A stretch of 45,873 nucleotides of DNA from positions 1-45,873 of the forward strand of contig JAVEQI010000029.1 of the NCBI GenBank assembly GCA_034007745.1, given 5' to 3'. Within the stretch, counting starts at the first letter, position 1. Every line of letters starts with the position of its first letter. The notes below the pieces were generated by a model. The model was not told where the DNA came from. It did not search any database and saw only the letters and a program-made list of their open reading frames with translations. Below are positions 32,663 to 42,083 of this stretch, in pieces. This DNA is from Desulforapulum sp034007745 (lineage in GTDB: Bacteria > Desulfobacterota > Desulfobacteria > Desulfobacterales > Desulfobacteraceae). The position numbers and the translations under genes were made by a program.

Positions 32663-35374
32663 ATGACTAAATACATCTATGATTTTGGTGATGGCAAGGC
32701 AGAAGGTGACGCCACAAAAAAGGACCTTTTAGGTGGCAAAGGGGCAAACCTGGCCGAAATGGCAAGAATAGGACTGCCCGTGCCACCCGGATTTACCATA
32801 TCCACCGAGTGCTGCACCGATTATTTCAAGGCTGGCAAACAACTGCCCCTTTCCCTGTACGACGAGATTGATGCTGCCATGGCTAAGGTAGAGAAATCCA
32901 TGAACATGAAATTCGGTGACCCGGAAAATCCTTTGCTGGTTTCATGCCGTTCAGGCGCCAGGAGCTCAATGCCCGGCATGATGGAGACTGTCCTAAATGT
33001 GGGTCTGTGCTCGACCACCATACCTGGCCTCATTAAAAATACGAACAACGAGTGGTTTGTCTATGATGCCTATAGAAGACTTATCATGATGTATTCCGAT
33101 GTTGTCATGGAAAAAGCCGAAGGAATAGAACCAGAAGACGGCATGGGCATCAGGATTCACCTTGAAATGATCATGAACGAACTGAAGAACGATTTTAACT
33201 ATGACTCAGACACGGACATAAGCGCCCTTGAGATGAAGGCTCTGTGTGAAAAGTTCAAAAGAAAGATCCAGGAAACCCTGGGAACAGATTTCCCAGACAA
33301 TCCAAGGGATCAGCTCATGGGATCCATCGGAGCTGTATTCAAGAGCTGGAACGGAAAACGCGCCCGCTCCTACCGACGCATCGAACATATTCCAGACGAA
33401 TGGGGAACGGCCGTCAACGTTCAAAGCATGGTATTCGGCAACATGGGCGATCGATCAGCTACTGGCGTTGCATTCAGCAGGGATCCTGCCACCGGGGACA
33501 ATAACTTTTACGGAGAGTGGCTTGCCAATGCCCAGGGTGAAGACGTGGTTGCGGGTATCAGAACCCCCAACCCCCTGAACACCTCGACAAAATCTTCCCA
33601 CAACAGCCACCTTCCTTCCCTGGAAGAGGCCATGCCTGGGATTTACAACGAGCTTGCTGAAATAAGAACCAAACTTGAGCTTCACTATGCAGACATGCAG
33701 GATATCGAGTTCACCATCCAGCAGGGCACCCTTTACATGCTTCAATGCCGGGTGGGCAAACGTACGGGAACAGCTGCCCTCAACATGGCCATGGATATGT
33801 TTGACGAGGGGTTAATTGACGAGGCCACCATGGTCACAAGGCTCAACCCCAAACAGCTCGACGAGATGCTTCACCCCATTGTTGATCCTGGTGCTGAACA
33901 GAATGCAATCCCCCTGGCCCAGGGACTTCCGGCAGGTCCCGGAGGCGCCATCGGCCAGATTGTGTTTACCTCGGAGAAGGCCGTAAAATGGGCCAGAAAC
34001 GGGAAAAAGGTAATCCTTGTCAGGGACGAAACCAACCCCGAAGATATCGAAGGAATGCGGGCGGCAGTTGGTATTTTAACGGCAAGGGGGGGCATGACAA
34101 GCCATGCAGCCCTTGTGGCAAGGGGCTGGGGAAAATGCTGCATTGTCGGTGCCTCTGCCTTTAAGATCAACGCGGAACAAAAAAAGCTCGCCATAGGTGC
34201 AAGGATGTTTACCGAAGGGGATGTTTTGACCCTTAACGGAACAGGCGGACTTGTGTACGAGGGAGAACTTCCGATGAGGGATGCAACGGAAAATCCCAGG
34301 TTCAAAAAATTCATGGCCGCAGCAGACCGCTACCGCAGGCTGGAGGTAAGAACCAATGCCGACACCCCCGAAGATGCGGCCCAGGCCCTGGAGTTTGGTG
34401 CCCAGGGCATCGGGCTTTTCAGAATCGAACATATGTTCTATGGGGTTGATTCGGCAAAACCGCTCTTTCTTCTGAGAAAAATGATCCTGAGTAAATCCCT
34501 TGAAGAGCGCATACGTGCCATTGACGAGCTGTTTCCCTTTGTCAAGAAAGAGATCCAGGCAACCCTCGCAGTCATGGACAGAAAACCCGTTACCCTGCGT
34601 CTTCTCGACCCGCCCCTCCACGAGTTTGTCCCAATTGCCAGTGAAACCCAGGAGGAACTTGCAAAGGCCCTGGGCATCGATGTTGAGGAGATTAAAAAAC
34701 GAAGCCTTGACCTCCACGAATCCAATCCCATGATGGGCCACAGGGGCGTGCGGCTGAGCATAACCTACCCCGAGGTTTGCGCCATGCAGATTCGAGCCAT
34801 CTTTGAGGCAGCGGCCGAACTTATCAAACAGGGAAAGGCTCCCCTTCCCGAGATCATGGTGCCTGTGACCTGCAATGAACGGGAGATACTGTTCGTGAAG
34901 AACATTGCAGACAGGGTGTATAAGGAGACTCTCAGTAAATACGGCATCACCTCCATTACCCATCAGTTCGGCACAATGATCGAAATCCCCAGGGCGGCCC
35001 TGAAGGCCGACCGCATGGCCGAGTACGCCGAGTTCTTTTCCTTTGGCACCAACGACCTCACCCAGTTGACCTTCGGGTTCAGCCGGGACGACATCGGATC
35101 GTTCATGAACGACTACATTGACAATGCAATCCTTGCCTCAGACCCCTTTGAGACCCTGGACCAGGATGCAGTTGGGCGGCTCATCGAGATTTCCGTTGAG
35201 CTCGGCCGACGCACAAGGCCTGACATAAAGCTTGGAATCTGCGGCGAACACGGTGGAGACCCAGCATCTGTGGAATTCTGCCACAGGGCCGGGCTGACCT
35301 ATGTCAGCTGCTCACCCTACAGGGTTCCCATTGCAAGGCTTGCCGCTGCCCAGGCCGCCATAAAGGATCTGTAA
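32663..35374 (+). CDS. ppdK: pyruvate, phosphate dikinase
   Basis: This 903-residue enzyme converts pyruvate, ATP and phosphate to PEP, AMP and pyrophosphate, or the reverse. An N-terminal ATP-grasp domain (GGKGANLAEMARIGLPVPPGF, SCRSGARSSMPGMMETVLNVG) is followed by the swivelling phospho-His domain with H481 in GGMTSHAALVARGWGKCC, and a C-terminal TIM-barrel PEP/pyruvate domain with GLFRIEHMF and a catalytic Cys in GICGEHGGDP. Length is that of PpdK. GAGGAAGACA precedes the ATG. It is the key link from pyruvate to PEP in anaerobes. It is a single gene, divergent from the ABC-F gene. Confidence 0.96.
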   Translation: MTKYIYDFGDGKAEGDATKKDLLGGKGANLAEMARIGLPVPPGFTISTECCTDYFKAGKQLPLSLYDEIDAAMAKVEKSMNMKFGDPENPLLVSCRSGARSSMPGMMETVLNVGLCSTTIPGLIKNTNNEWFVYDAYRRLIMMYSDVVMEKAEGIEPEDGMGIRIHLEMIMNELKNDFNYDSDTDISALEMKALCEKFKRKIQETLGTDFPDNPRDQLMGSIGAVFKSWNGKRARSYRRIEHIPDEWGTAVNVQSMVFGNMGDRSATGVAFSRDPATGDNNFYGEWLANAQGEDVVAGIRTPNPLNTSTKSSHNSHLPSLEEAMPGIYNELAEIRTKLELHYADMQDIEFTIQQGTLYMLQCRVGKRTGTAALNMAMDMFDEGLIDEATMVTRLNPKQLDEMLHPIVDPGAEQNAIPLAQGLPAGPGGAIGQIVFTSEKAVKWARNGKKVILVRDETNPEDIEGMRAAVGILTARGGMTSHAALVARGWGKCCIVGASAFKINAEQKKLAIGARMFTEGDVLTLNGTGGLVYEGELPMRDATENPRFKKFMAAADRYRRLEVRTNADTPEDAAQALEFGAQGIGLFRIEHMFYGVDSAKPLFLLRKMILSKSLEERIRAIDELFPFVKKEIQATLAVMDRKPVTLRLLDPPLHEFVPIASETQEELAKALGIDVEEIKKRSLDLHESNPMMGHRGVRLSITYPEVCAMQIRAIFEAAAELIKQGKAPLPEIMVPVTCNEREILFVKNIADRVYKETLSKYGITSITHQFGTMIEIPRAALKADRMAEYAEFFSFGTNDLTQLTFGFSRDDIGSFMNDYIDNAILASDPFETLDQDAVGRLIEISVELGRRTRPDIKLGICGEHGGDPASVEFCHRAGLTYVSCSPYRVPIARLAAAQAAIKDL

Positions 35375-35412
35375 CCCACAGGACCGGAACAAACCACAAT
35401 AATCGTTAGCTT

Positions 35413-35441
35413 TTAGGTGTTAGCTAAAAGCTAACACCTAA
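35413..35441. repeat. perfect inverted repeat after ppdK
   Basis: TTAGGTGTTAGCT (35413-35425), loop AAA, AGCTAACACCTAA (35429-35441): a 13-bp perfect stem. There is no T-tract on plus. It may act as a 3' end structure between the convergent ppdK and rfbB, and it shares words with the repeats at 28104-28150. Confidence 0.7.
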
Positions 35442-35473
35442 TTCACCAAAACGTGTTCCCATAAGACCCATCC

Positions 35474-36535
35474 TCATTTATCCCCTTGGGTGTAGTGATT
35501 TTTTATCCAGTCGAGATATTCACCGGTCTGAATCTTTTTGACCCATTCCAGGTTGTTGAGGTACCAGGCAAGACTCTTTTCCATACCGGTATCAAAAGAC
35601 TCTTCGGGTCTCCAGCCAAGCTCGTCTTTGAGTTTTGTGCAGTCTATGGCATATCTGAAGTCATGGCCGGGCCTGTCCTTCACAAAGCAGATAAGATCCC
35701 TTGACGACTTGCGGGAATGTCCGGCACGGCCCGAACGGTCGATCATATCACAGATGATACGGACAATCTCAAGGTTTTCAACCTCGCATTCTCCGCCTAC
35801 GTTATAGGTCTCTCCCGATCGACCCTTGCACATGATGGTCCATATGGCACTGCAATGATCCCGGACATACAGCCAGTCCCTTACGTTGCTTCCGTCCCCG
35901 TAAACCGGAAGGGGTTTTCCCTCAAGGGCGTTAAGAATCATCAGGGGGATGAGCTTTTCCGGAAACTGGTAGGGACCATAGTTGTTCGAGCAGTTTGAAA
36001 TGGTCACATCAAGACCATAGGTATGGAAATAAGCCCTGACAAAATGGTCGGACGCAGCCTTGGAGGCTGAATAGGGACTTGAAGGCGCATAGGAGGTGGT
36101 TTCAGTGAAGTAGCCTGTTTTACCTAGACTTCCATAGACCTCGTCCGTTCCCACGTGGTGAAACCTTAAAAATCCCGGCTGCAACCTTGAAGCCTCAAGC
36201 AGATTAAAAGTTCCCTTTACATTGGAATCTACAAACACCTCAGGCGAAGCAATGGATCGATCCACGTGGGACTCAGCTGCAAAATGGCATACTGTGTCAA
36301 TGGAATACCTGTCAAAAACCTCCTGTATTGCTCGGGCATCACAGATGTCAATTTGTTCAAACAAATAACGATCCGGATAGTTCAGCGCAACATCCTCAAG
36401 GCTTGCCGGATTACCGGCATAGGTCAGTTTGTCCACATTGATGATCCTGCCGGCAAAGGAAGTCTCATCAAGAATATAGCGAATAAAATTTGCACCGATA
36501 AAGCCGCAGCCACCGGTTACAAGCATGTTTTTCAT
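35474..36535 (-). CDS. rfbB: dTDP-glucose 4,6-dehydratase
   Basis: This 353-residue extended short-chain dehydrogenase makes dTDP-4-keto-6-deoxyglucose, the precursor of rhamnose and other deoxy sugars. It has TGGCGFIGANFI at the N terminus, HFAAESHVDRSI, the catalytic HVGTDEVYGSLG (Thr-Asp-Glu), YSASKAASDHFVRAY (Tyr and Lys), SNCSNNYGPYQFPEKLIP and GDGSNVRDWLYVRDHC. Length is typical. Its ATG overlaps the stop of the AAA-OmpA gene by four bases (ATGA). The usual rfbA, rfbC and rfbD partners are not next to it, so they lie elsewhere or the enzyme serves another deoxysugar. Confidence 0.94.
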   Translation of the reverse strand: MKNMLVTGGCGFIGANFIRYILDETSFAGRIINVDKLTYAGNPASLEDVALNYPDRYLFEQIDICDARAIQEVFDRYSIDTVCHFAAESHVDRSIASPEVFVDSNVKGTFNLLEASRLQPGFLRFHHVGTDEVYGSLGKTGYFTETTSYAPSSPYSASKAASDHFVRAYFHTYGLDVTISNCSNNYGPYQFPEKLIPLMILNALEGKPLPVYGDGSNVRDWLYVRDHCSAIWTIMCKGRSGETYNVGGECEVENLEIVRIICDMIDRSGRAGHSRKSSRDLICFVKDRPGHDFRYAIDCTKLKDELGWRPEESFDTGMEKSLAWYLNNLEWVKKIQTGEYLDWIKNHYTQGDK

Positions 36536-38262
36536 TTTGAAATCACCTCTACTTCAACCCTCCTGTTCATCATTCTGCCCTGTACTGAGTCATTTGCTGC
36601 AATGGGATTTTCAACACCCATTCCCAGAGCTTCTATCTTGTCTGGGTCGGCACCTTTGCCGAGCAAAAAACTCTTCACGATATTTGCCCGAAACTGCGAC
36701 AAGTTTTGATTGTAGGCCTGGTTTCCATTGGAATCAGTGTACCCCTTGATGGAAATCTTTGCATTTGGATGGAATACGAGGTCATCTGCAAATTTTGACA
36801 GATCCTCTAACGCTTTTTCAGTAAAGTCATTGTTGTTGTAGCTGAATCGAACCACCACCTTTTCAGGGAGAATGTGATGTTTTGCTTCATCATCTGGATC
36901 GATGGCTTCAACGGGCTTTAAGCTGTCAGTGGAGATAAGCGGAGGCTCTGTTTCATTTAAAGGCGGGACAAGATAATGCTGGACCAAGGGTTCGGCATCT
37001 GTTTGGGTTGTCCGATCAAGACCTGATTGAACAGTTGGTTCAGCAGCCGACTCAGCCGCACTATGGGCAAAAGGGTCGCCAGGATTACCATGAATAACAG
37101 TTTCTACCTTGACAGGTATCTGTTCACCGGGAAGGGATATGTCAGGTGAATTGCCCAGGGTGGCAGATTGATCCGGCTGACGGTAAAAATGTGCGGACAA
37201 TAATGCCCTCACCTCTGTACAGATAGCAGTTATATAATGCTCTCCACGGACATACACGGTACGGGCATAGTCCGGGAACAAAAACGCTCCTGCAAAAATA
37301 AAAATACCCAGCAAAACAAAAACTGCCAAAGCCGGGGATCGCCGCCATGGATGCTTCTCATGGGGTGTTTCAGGGGGCTGTACCGCCTGGGTATCAGGCT
37401 GTTTGCCGGACGACTGCTCAATACCCACGGGGGGTACCGGAAAAGGCTTTACTTCAGGAACCGGAATATCTAGTTCACGGGCACATTCTCTTATAATCTC
37501 CTGATCGATGTAACGTTTGTCCTTAACATACCCCGTTAAGAGTGCATGGTCACAAAGGACGTTAATTCGCCTGGGGAGTCCCAGGGAATTTGCATAAATC
37601 TCTCTGACAGCACCTGGAGTAAACAGGATCTCATCTGTCCCGGCAACATGGAGCCTGTGCTCAATATATCCGGCGGTCTCAACAAGTCCCAGGGGCTCGA
37701 TATTGTAATTAAGAGTCAGGCGCTGCCTGACCGCCCTGTTAATGGGTTTTGAAAGGGTCTCATTGAACTCGTTCTGCCCCACAAAAAAAATATTCACAAG
37801 CTTTGTCTGGGCAAGCTCCACATTGGACAACAGCCGGACTTCCTCGAGCATCTCCTGGGTCAAGAGCTGGGCCTCGTCAATGATAAGCAACACCTTTTTA
37901 TCGGCGGCATGGGCCGTGTGGAGAAATTGGGTGAACCACTCAAGGAACTCACCCTTGGAATTAATCTCCCGATCGGCCCCAAATCCCCTTGCAACAAAAT
38001 TATAAAAGTCGATCTTTTCAAGATTTGAATCAGGGACAGAGGCACAGATAACATCGTTGCCCAGACTTGATATCAGGGTATTGATAAGGGTTGTCTTGCC
38101 CGTGCCAACATCTCCGGTGAGCAAAAGAAAACCCTTATTATCCATGATACCGTAACGCAATGTTGCAAGGGCCTCTTTATGCTTTTCCCCAAGCCATAAA
38201 AAAGCCGGGTCTGAGCTTATCTGAAAAGGTTTGAATTTTAGATTGTAAAATGAGCGATACAT
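36532..38262 (-). CDS. ExeA/GspA-like AAA ATPase fused to a C-terminal OmpA domain
   Basis: This 576-residue protein has a cytoplasmic AAA domain (1 to about 265) beginning MYRSFYNLKFKPFQISSDP, with Walker A GDVGTGKT (50-57), Walker B VLLIIDEAQLL and a sensor segment NIFFVGQNEF, as in ExeA/GspA ATPases. A proline-rich linker leads to one membrane segment (about 305-330, ALAVFVLLGIFIFAGAFLF), then a periplasmic stretch and an OmpA-type peptidoglycan-binding domain (about 460-576; GYTDSNGNQAYNQNLSQFRA, NRRVEVEVI). In ExeA the periplasmic end is a different peptidoglycan-binding domain. It lies 9 bp after a membrane coiled-coil gene and is coupled to rfbB. Role inferred: energised envelope assembly. 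Confidence 0.85.
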   Translation of the reverse strand: MYRSFYNLKFKPFQISSDPAFLWLGEKHKEALATLRYGIMDNKGFLLLTGDVGTGKTTLINTLISSLGNDVICASVPDSNLEKIDFYNFVARGFGADREINSKGEFLEWFTQFLHTAHAADKKVLLIIDEAQLLTQEMLEEVRLLSNVELAQTKLVNIFFVGQNEFNETLSKPINRAVRQRLTLNYNIEPLGLVETAGYIEHRLHVAGTDEILFTPGAVREIYANSLGLPRRINVLCDHALLTGYVKDKRYIDQEIIRECARELDIPVPEVKPFPVPPVGIEQSSGKQPDTQAVQPPETPHEKHPWRRSPALAVFVLLGIFIFAGAFLFPDYARTVYVRGEHYITAICTEVRALLSAHFYRQPDQSATLGNSPDISLPGEQIPVKVETVIHGNPGDPFAHSAAESAAEPTVQSGLDRTTQTDAEPLVQHYLVPPLNETEPPLISTDSLKPVEAIDPDDEAKHHILPEKVVVRFSYNNNDFTEKALEDLSKFADDLVFHPNAKISIKGYTDSNGNQAYNQNLSQFRANIVKSFLLGKGADPDKIEALGMGVENPIAANDSVQGRMMNRRVEVEVISK

Positions 38263-38271
38263 TTTATCCCT

Positions 38272-39429
38272 TTAAAGGTTGTGAAGAAAATCCATATCTT
38301 TGGCCTGGCTGTTCTTGGTTCCCACCAAAAGAATTTCACACCTGTTACGTTTGTTCGTTCGAAAGTAGAGCCTGCCGTTATAACCGAAAAGCACCTCAAA
38401 AGAGGGATTTTTATTTTTTTTCCCGGCAAACACCTTTCGTTTCACAATGACTTTTGACATATCCTCGTTGAGCAGGTGAACAAGTTCTTCAGCCTTTATC
38501 TGCATCTCATCGCTTAGTTCAAGAATGCCGGTCAATGCCCTTCTGGTAAAGTCGAGGTTTTTATACAGTACGGTGAAGCGCTTTTGTGACAGCTCAAACG
38601 AATGGCGCCTTGAATGGGTTCCCTTTCTGCGCTCCTTCTTCTGAACCTCATCTTTCAACTGGGCAATTTCAAGCTCTTTTTCCTGCTGAAGCTTTATGTT
38701 TTCTTCTATTTTTTTTTCCAGGGAGACAATTTCTTCAAACAGATCATCCTCGGTAATTGTGGCTTTTTCCTCAACCTCCTCCCTGGAAGCCCTCAGGAAC
38801 TTGATACTTTCAAACAGGTTGTGCCTATCCTGTTGAAGATCCTGAAGCGCATTTTTGTAAGCCATTTCATCGGCCTTAAGCCTCTCGATCTGACGGCCCT
38901 TTTCCTGATCTTCACTTTGATATTTTGCGGAGCCCCGTCGATAGTAGATGCAAAACAGCAAAAGTGATATAGCAATTAAAACCCCCAAAATAAGGTTTGC
39001 CCCAACCGTACCGTGGTCTATTCGGGCAGTAACCTTTACAGTCAACCCCCTGTCCATCAGTTCATAATTCTGCCTTGCAGTTTGAACTGGATCCAAGGGT
39101 TCAATTAGATTTGTGTCCGCAGTTCCAGGGAAAAGAAACAAAGGGAACAAAACGACTTCCCCCTTGGCAGTCACAACGATATCCAGGTCAAGGCCAAAAA
39201 AACTGACCAACAGGTCGTCATTCATGACCTTATGAATGTTTTGCCCCACCAGATCCTGAATTTGAATTGTTCCATGGAGCAGAGGTGCATAATCCCCTAT
39301 CAGACGATTTTCAATCTTCTGCTGGTACACAGGTCCCACAAACGACTCTAATCCCCCCAGAATGACAGTATAGAGAAGCGGGGTAAAAAGAATACAGAAC
39401 AATGCTGTTTTCAGGGGAAAATATTTCAT
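38272..39429 (-). CDS. membrane protein with periplasmic domain and coiled coil, unknown function
   Basis: This 385-residue protein has a first hydrophobic segment at residues 8-27, a periplasmic domain of about 110 residues, a second membrane segment (about 143-163, GANLILGVLIAISLLLFCIYY), a long cytoplasmic coiled coil (about 170-290, rich in Glu, Lys and Gln) and a basic C-terminal globular part (about 295-385). I recognise no family. It has no signature of a histidine kinase or chemoreceptor. It is the first gene of the cassette with the AAA-OmpA protein and rfbB, only 9 bp upstream of the former, so it may be its membrane partner. Confidence 0.75.
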   Translation of the reverse strand: MKYFPLKTALFCILFTPLLYTVILGGLESFVGPVYQQKIENRLIGDYAPLLHGTIQIQDLVGQNIHKVMNDDLLVSFFGLDLDIVVTAKGEVVLFPLFLFPGTADTNLIEPLDPVQTARQNYELMDRGLTVKVTARIDHGTVGANLILGVLIAISLLLFCIYYRRGSAKYQSEDQEKGRQIERLKADEMAYKNALQDLQQDRHNLFESIKFLRASREEVEEKATITEDDLFEEIVSLEKKIEENIKLQQEKELEIAQLKDEVQKKERRKGTHSRRHSFELSQKRFTVLYKNLDFTRRALTGILELSDEMQIKAEELVHLLNEDMSKVIVKRKVFAGKKNKNPSFEVLFGYNGRLYFRTNKRNRCEILLVGTKNSQAKDMDFLHNL

Positions 39430-39516
39430 TTACCTGTCCTGTTGCTTATAGTCTAATTACGGGCTTATCGGCCTTGATCATGATGTCGCCCACTTTTCAA
39501 AATTGATGGTTCGACG

Positions 39517-39603
39517 GGGTCAGGCTTGTGTTATTGTGCTTTTGACAACAGACTGTAATAGCTGAGAAACTCAGCAAAAGCGTCAATAACGCAAGCCTGA
39601 CCC
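39517..39603. repeat. 87-bp REP-like palindrome with inner hairpin
   Basis: The left arm begins GGGTCAGGCTTGTG and runs through TTATTG and CTTTTG; the right arm ends AACGCAAGCCTGACCC. They match inversely over about 28 bp with one mismatch and one indel. The tip contains GCTGAG-AAA-CTCAGC (39561-39575), a second stem. A half-site occurs at 13030-13044. Such GGGGTCAGG-type palindromes are often linked to REP-associated transposases (inference). Confidence 0.75.
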
Positions 39604-39654
39604 TCCCGGGTAAATTTTTCATTGGCCGAAACGATGATCAAGGCCGGTTTATCA

Positions 39655-40404
39655 TTAACCGATCATTGGCTGATGATCGGTTACCTTGCCAAGGAAATCC
39701 CTGAGTCTTGAATTTTCAGGGGCTGAAAAAAATGCCTGGGGAGTGTTGTCCTCCTGGATCATACCCTGGTCGATAAAAATCACCCGGTCTGCCACATCCC
39801 TTGCAAATCCCATCTCATGGGTCACCACAACCATGGTCATTCCCTCTGCTGCAAGTTTTTTCATAACCTCCAGAACCTCACCCACAAGTTCAGGGTCAAG
39901 GGCGGATGTGGGCTCATCAAACAAAATCACCTTGGGTTTAAGGGAGAGGGCCCTTGCAATTGCCACCCGCTGTTTCTGACCGCCGGAAAGCTGTTCCGGG
40001 TAATTTCCTGCCTTGTCGCCCAGCCCCACCTTGGCAAGCAGGGAAAGCCCCAAAGGTTCGGCCTGGGTCCGGGGTATTTTTCTGACCTTCAGAGGCCCAA
40101 GAATGACATTGTCCAAAACTGTCATGTGGGGAAACAGGTTAAATTGCTGAAAAACCATTCCCGCCTCAGCCCGGACATGGTTAATGTCTGTTGAAGAATC
40201 CATGATGTCCTTTCCATCCACGATTATGCGGCCGGAAGTGGGGGTTTCGAGGCGGTTGATGCAGCGTAGAACCGTCGACTTTCCCGAACCTGAGGGTCCT
40301 ATGATGCACACCACTTCACCCGATTTGACTGTAAGATCAATCCCCTTGATAACCTCAAGCTTACCATAGCTTTTATGCAGACTTTTAATTTTAATCATTT
40401 CCAT
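39655..40404 (-). CDS. glnQ: polar amino-acid ABC transporter, ATP-binding protein
   Basis: This 249-residue ATPase energises the importer formed with the next two genes. Walker A is GPSGSGKST (residues about 36-44), Q-loop VFQQFNLFPHMTV, signature LSGGQKQRVAIARAL, Walker B VILFDEPTSALDP and switch His in VVTHEMGFA. Length and motifs match the GlnQ/HisP group for polar amino acids. It is the last gene of glnH-glnP-glnQ. The start at 40404 has a second ATG two codons later as an alternative. Confidence 0.93.
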   Translation of the reverse strand: MEMIKIKSLHKSYGKLEVIKGIDLTVKSGEVVCIIGPSGSGKSTVLRCINRLETPTSGRIIVDGKDIMDSSTDINHVRAEAGMVFQQFNLFPHMTVLDNVILGPLKVRKIPRTQAEPLGLSLLAKVGLGDKAGNYPEQLSGGQKQRVAIARALSLKPKVILFDEPTSALDPELVGEVLEVMKKLAAEGMTMVVVTHEMGFARDVADRVIFIDQGMIQEDNTPQAFFSAPENSRLRDFLGKVTDHQPMIG

Positions 40405-40424
40405 GGAAGTTTCTTTTCCGGCAG

Positions 40425-41096
40425 TTACCGTTTTGTTTTCATTTCAAGGTGGTATTCAACCATGCGAAGCACCCGGGCAATGGTTAGGGTCATGGCAAGA
40501 TAGACAACAGCCACAGAGAGATAAACTTCAAAGGCTTTGAAACTTACCGCAACGATTTCCTGACCCGTTCTTAAAAGTTCACCTACCCCTATTACCATGA
40601 GCAACGAAGTATCTTTGAGGCTGATGATAAACTGGTTGCCAAGGGGGGGAATCATGCGTTTAAAGGCCTGGGGCCAGATAATATAGCGCATGGTCTGGGA
40701 CCGGGTCAGACCGATGGATCGGCCGGCTTCGGCCTGCCCCGTATCTATCGACTGAACAGCCCCCCGGACAATCTCGGCAATGTAAGCACCGGAATTAATC
40801 GCTATGATAATAACACCGGCAGTTATGGGAGGGATTCTGAGGCCCATGGCCATGGGAACTCCATAGTAGAGAAACATGGCCTGGACCAGCATGGGTGTTC
40901 CCCTGATGGATTCAATGTAGACAATTGCCAGCACCCTTGGAACAACATTACGGGCAAGCTTGAGCAAACCAAAAAATACGCCCAGAAAAAAACCACTCCC
41001 AAGCCCGCCGAGGGCAATAATAATGGTAAACTTCAATCCCCGCATGAGCATGGGAATGGTCTCAAAAAAAACAGGCCAGTCAAACTCAAAGCCCAT
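40425..41096 (-). CDS. glnP: polar amino-acid ABC transporter, permease
   Basis: This 223-residue inner-membrane protein has five or so hydrophobic segments and the HisM/GlnP-type signature with the EAA loop (GQAEAGRSIGLTRSQTMRYIIWPQAFKRMIPPLGNQFI) that contacts the ATPase. MLMRGLKFTIIIALGGLGSG and the VYIESIRGTPMLVQAMFLYYGVP segment are also family features. GAGGATTCAAT precedes its ATG. It lies 22 bp after glnH and 20 bp before glnQ. Which amino acid it carries cannot be decided here. Confidence 0.92.
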   Translation of the reverse strand: MGFEFDWPVFFETIPMLMRGLKFTIIIALGGLGSGFFLGVFFGLLKLARNVVPRVLAIVYIESIRGTPMLVQAMFLYYGVPMAMGLRIPPITAGVIIIAINSGAYIAEIVRGAVQSIDTGQAEAGRSIGLTRSQTMRYIIWPQAFKRMIPPLGNQFIISLKDTSLLMVIGVGELLRTGQEIVAVSFKAFEVYLSVAVVYLAMTLTIARVLRMVEYHLEMKTKR

Positions 41097-41118
41097 ATTG
41101 AATCCTCACTAAACAGAT

Positions 41119-41874
41119 CTATTTGGGCTCGGTGTTGAACCATTTAAGATAGAGAGTACGATAGGTGCCGTCGTCCTTGATCTTCTTCAGGGCGGTGTTG
41201 ACCTTGTCAACAAGGGGACTGCCCTTGGGAAAGCCAATACCATAGGATTGTCCCATGTAGAGGGGACCGACCACCTTTACCTTTTCTTTGCCAACCTCAC
41301 GCACATAGTTGGCAATCACGGGGGAATCAAACATCACCGCATCAGCACCGCCCATCATAAGTTCCATGAACATGGCATCATTGTTGGGATAGAGCCTGAT
41401 TTCCTTTGCCTTTACGTTGTTCTTCAGAAAATCGTCACTGGTGGTTCCAAGCTTTGTAGCAACGACCTTTCCCTCCAGGTCTTCAACCTTGGCAATGTCT
41501 GTTCGATCTGCCTTAACCAGGAGCAAAAGCCCTGCGTTATAATAGGGGTCGGAAAAATCCACGACCTTGGCCCGCTCAGGTTTAATTGTGATACCGGCAA
41601 TGCCTGCATCAAGCTGCCCCGACTGCAGCCCTGGAATAATACCATTGAAATCCATGGGTTGCAGGTCGTACTCAAGACCTATTTCCCGGGCAATGATGTC
41701 CCATAACTCCACATCAAAACCCGTATGCTCACCGGTCTTGGGATCCTTAAATTCAAAGGGGGGAAAATTGGTATCCGTTGCAACGGTTATCGTTTTTGCA
41801 AAACCCGGATATGCAAAACCACCGATGATCAGGGAAATAGCCAGGGTAGTAAAAAGAGTCGTCATTTTTTTCAT
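41119..41874 (-). CDS. glnH: polar amino-acid ABC transporter, substrate-binding protein
   Basis: This 251-residue periplasmic protein has a Sec signal peptide (MKKMTTLFTTLAISLIIGGF..FA, cleavage near residue 26) and an SBP_bac_3 fold: ITVATDTNFPPFEFKD, GFDVELWDIIAREIG, the MDFNGIIPGLQSGQLDAGIAGITIKPERAKVVDFSDPYY block, and GKVVATKLGTTSDD. These are the ligand-binding segments of the glutamine/polar amino-acid group; the Arg in PERAK would hold the ligand carboxylate. AGGAGGATTTC precedes ATG 41874. First gene of the operon. Confidence 0.92.
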   Translation of the reverse strand: MKKMTTLFTTLAISLIIGGFAYPGFAKTITVATDTNFPPFEFKDPKTGEHTGFDVELWDIIAREIGLEYDLQPMDFNGIIPGLQSGQLDAGIAGITIKPERAKVVDFSDPYYNAGLLLLVKADRTDIAKVEDLEGKVVATKLGTTSDDFLKNNVKAKEIRLYPNNDAMFMELMMGGADAVMFDSPVIANYVREVGKEKVKVVGPLYMGQSYGIGFPKGSPLVDKVNTALKKIKDDGTYRTLYLKWFNTEPK

Positions 41875-42083
41875 GAAATCCTCCTGCCTGTAAAAGATAA
41901 AGTAGTCTTTCCGATTTTATGCCCCGGCAGGCAATTCAACGGAAAGGATTTGGGTTCTATTTTTAGTATGATACCCTTATCCTGTCAAGATTTTAAACCT
42001 GAGTGACTTGATTCACACTAACAGCAATGGCACAAACCTGACGATTAAATTTTTTATTGAAAGGGACAGTGCAGCAATCTGGT

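Noticed and set aside
34076..34963. Antisense frame of 295 codons
   Set aside because: It is a shadow of ppdK; no ribosome site or family features.
41883..41931. CCTGCC/GGCAGG inverted repeat near the glnH ribosome site
   Set aside because: Only six base pairs with a long loop; too weak to claim regulation.
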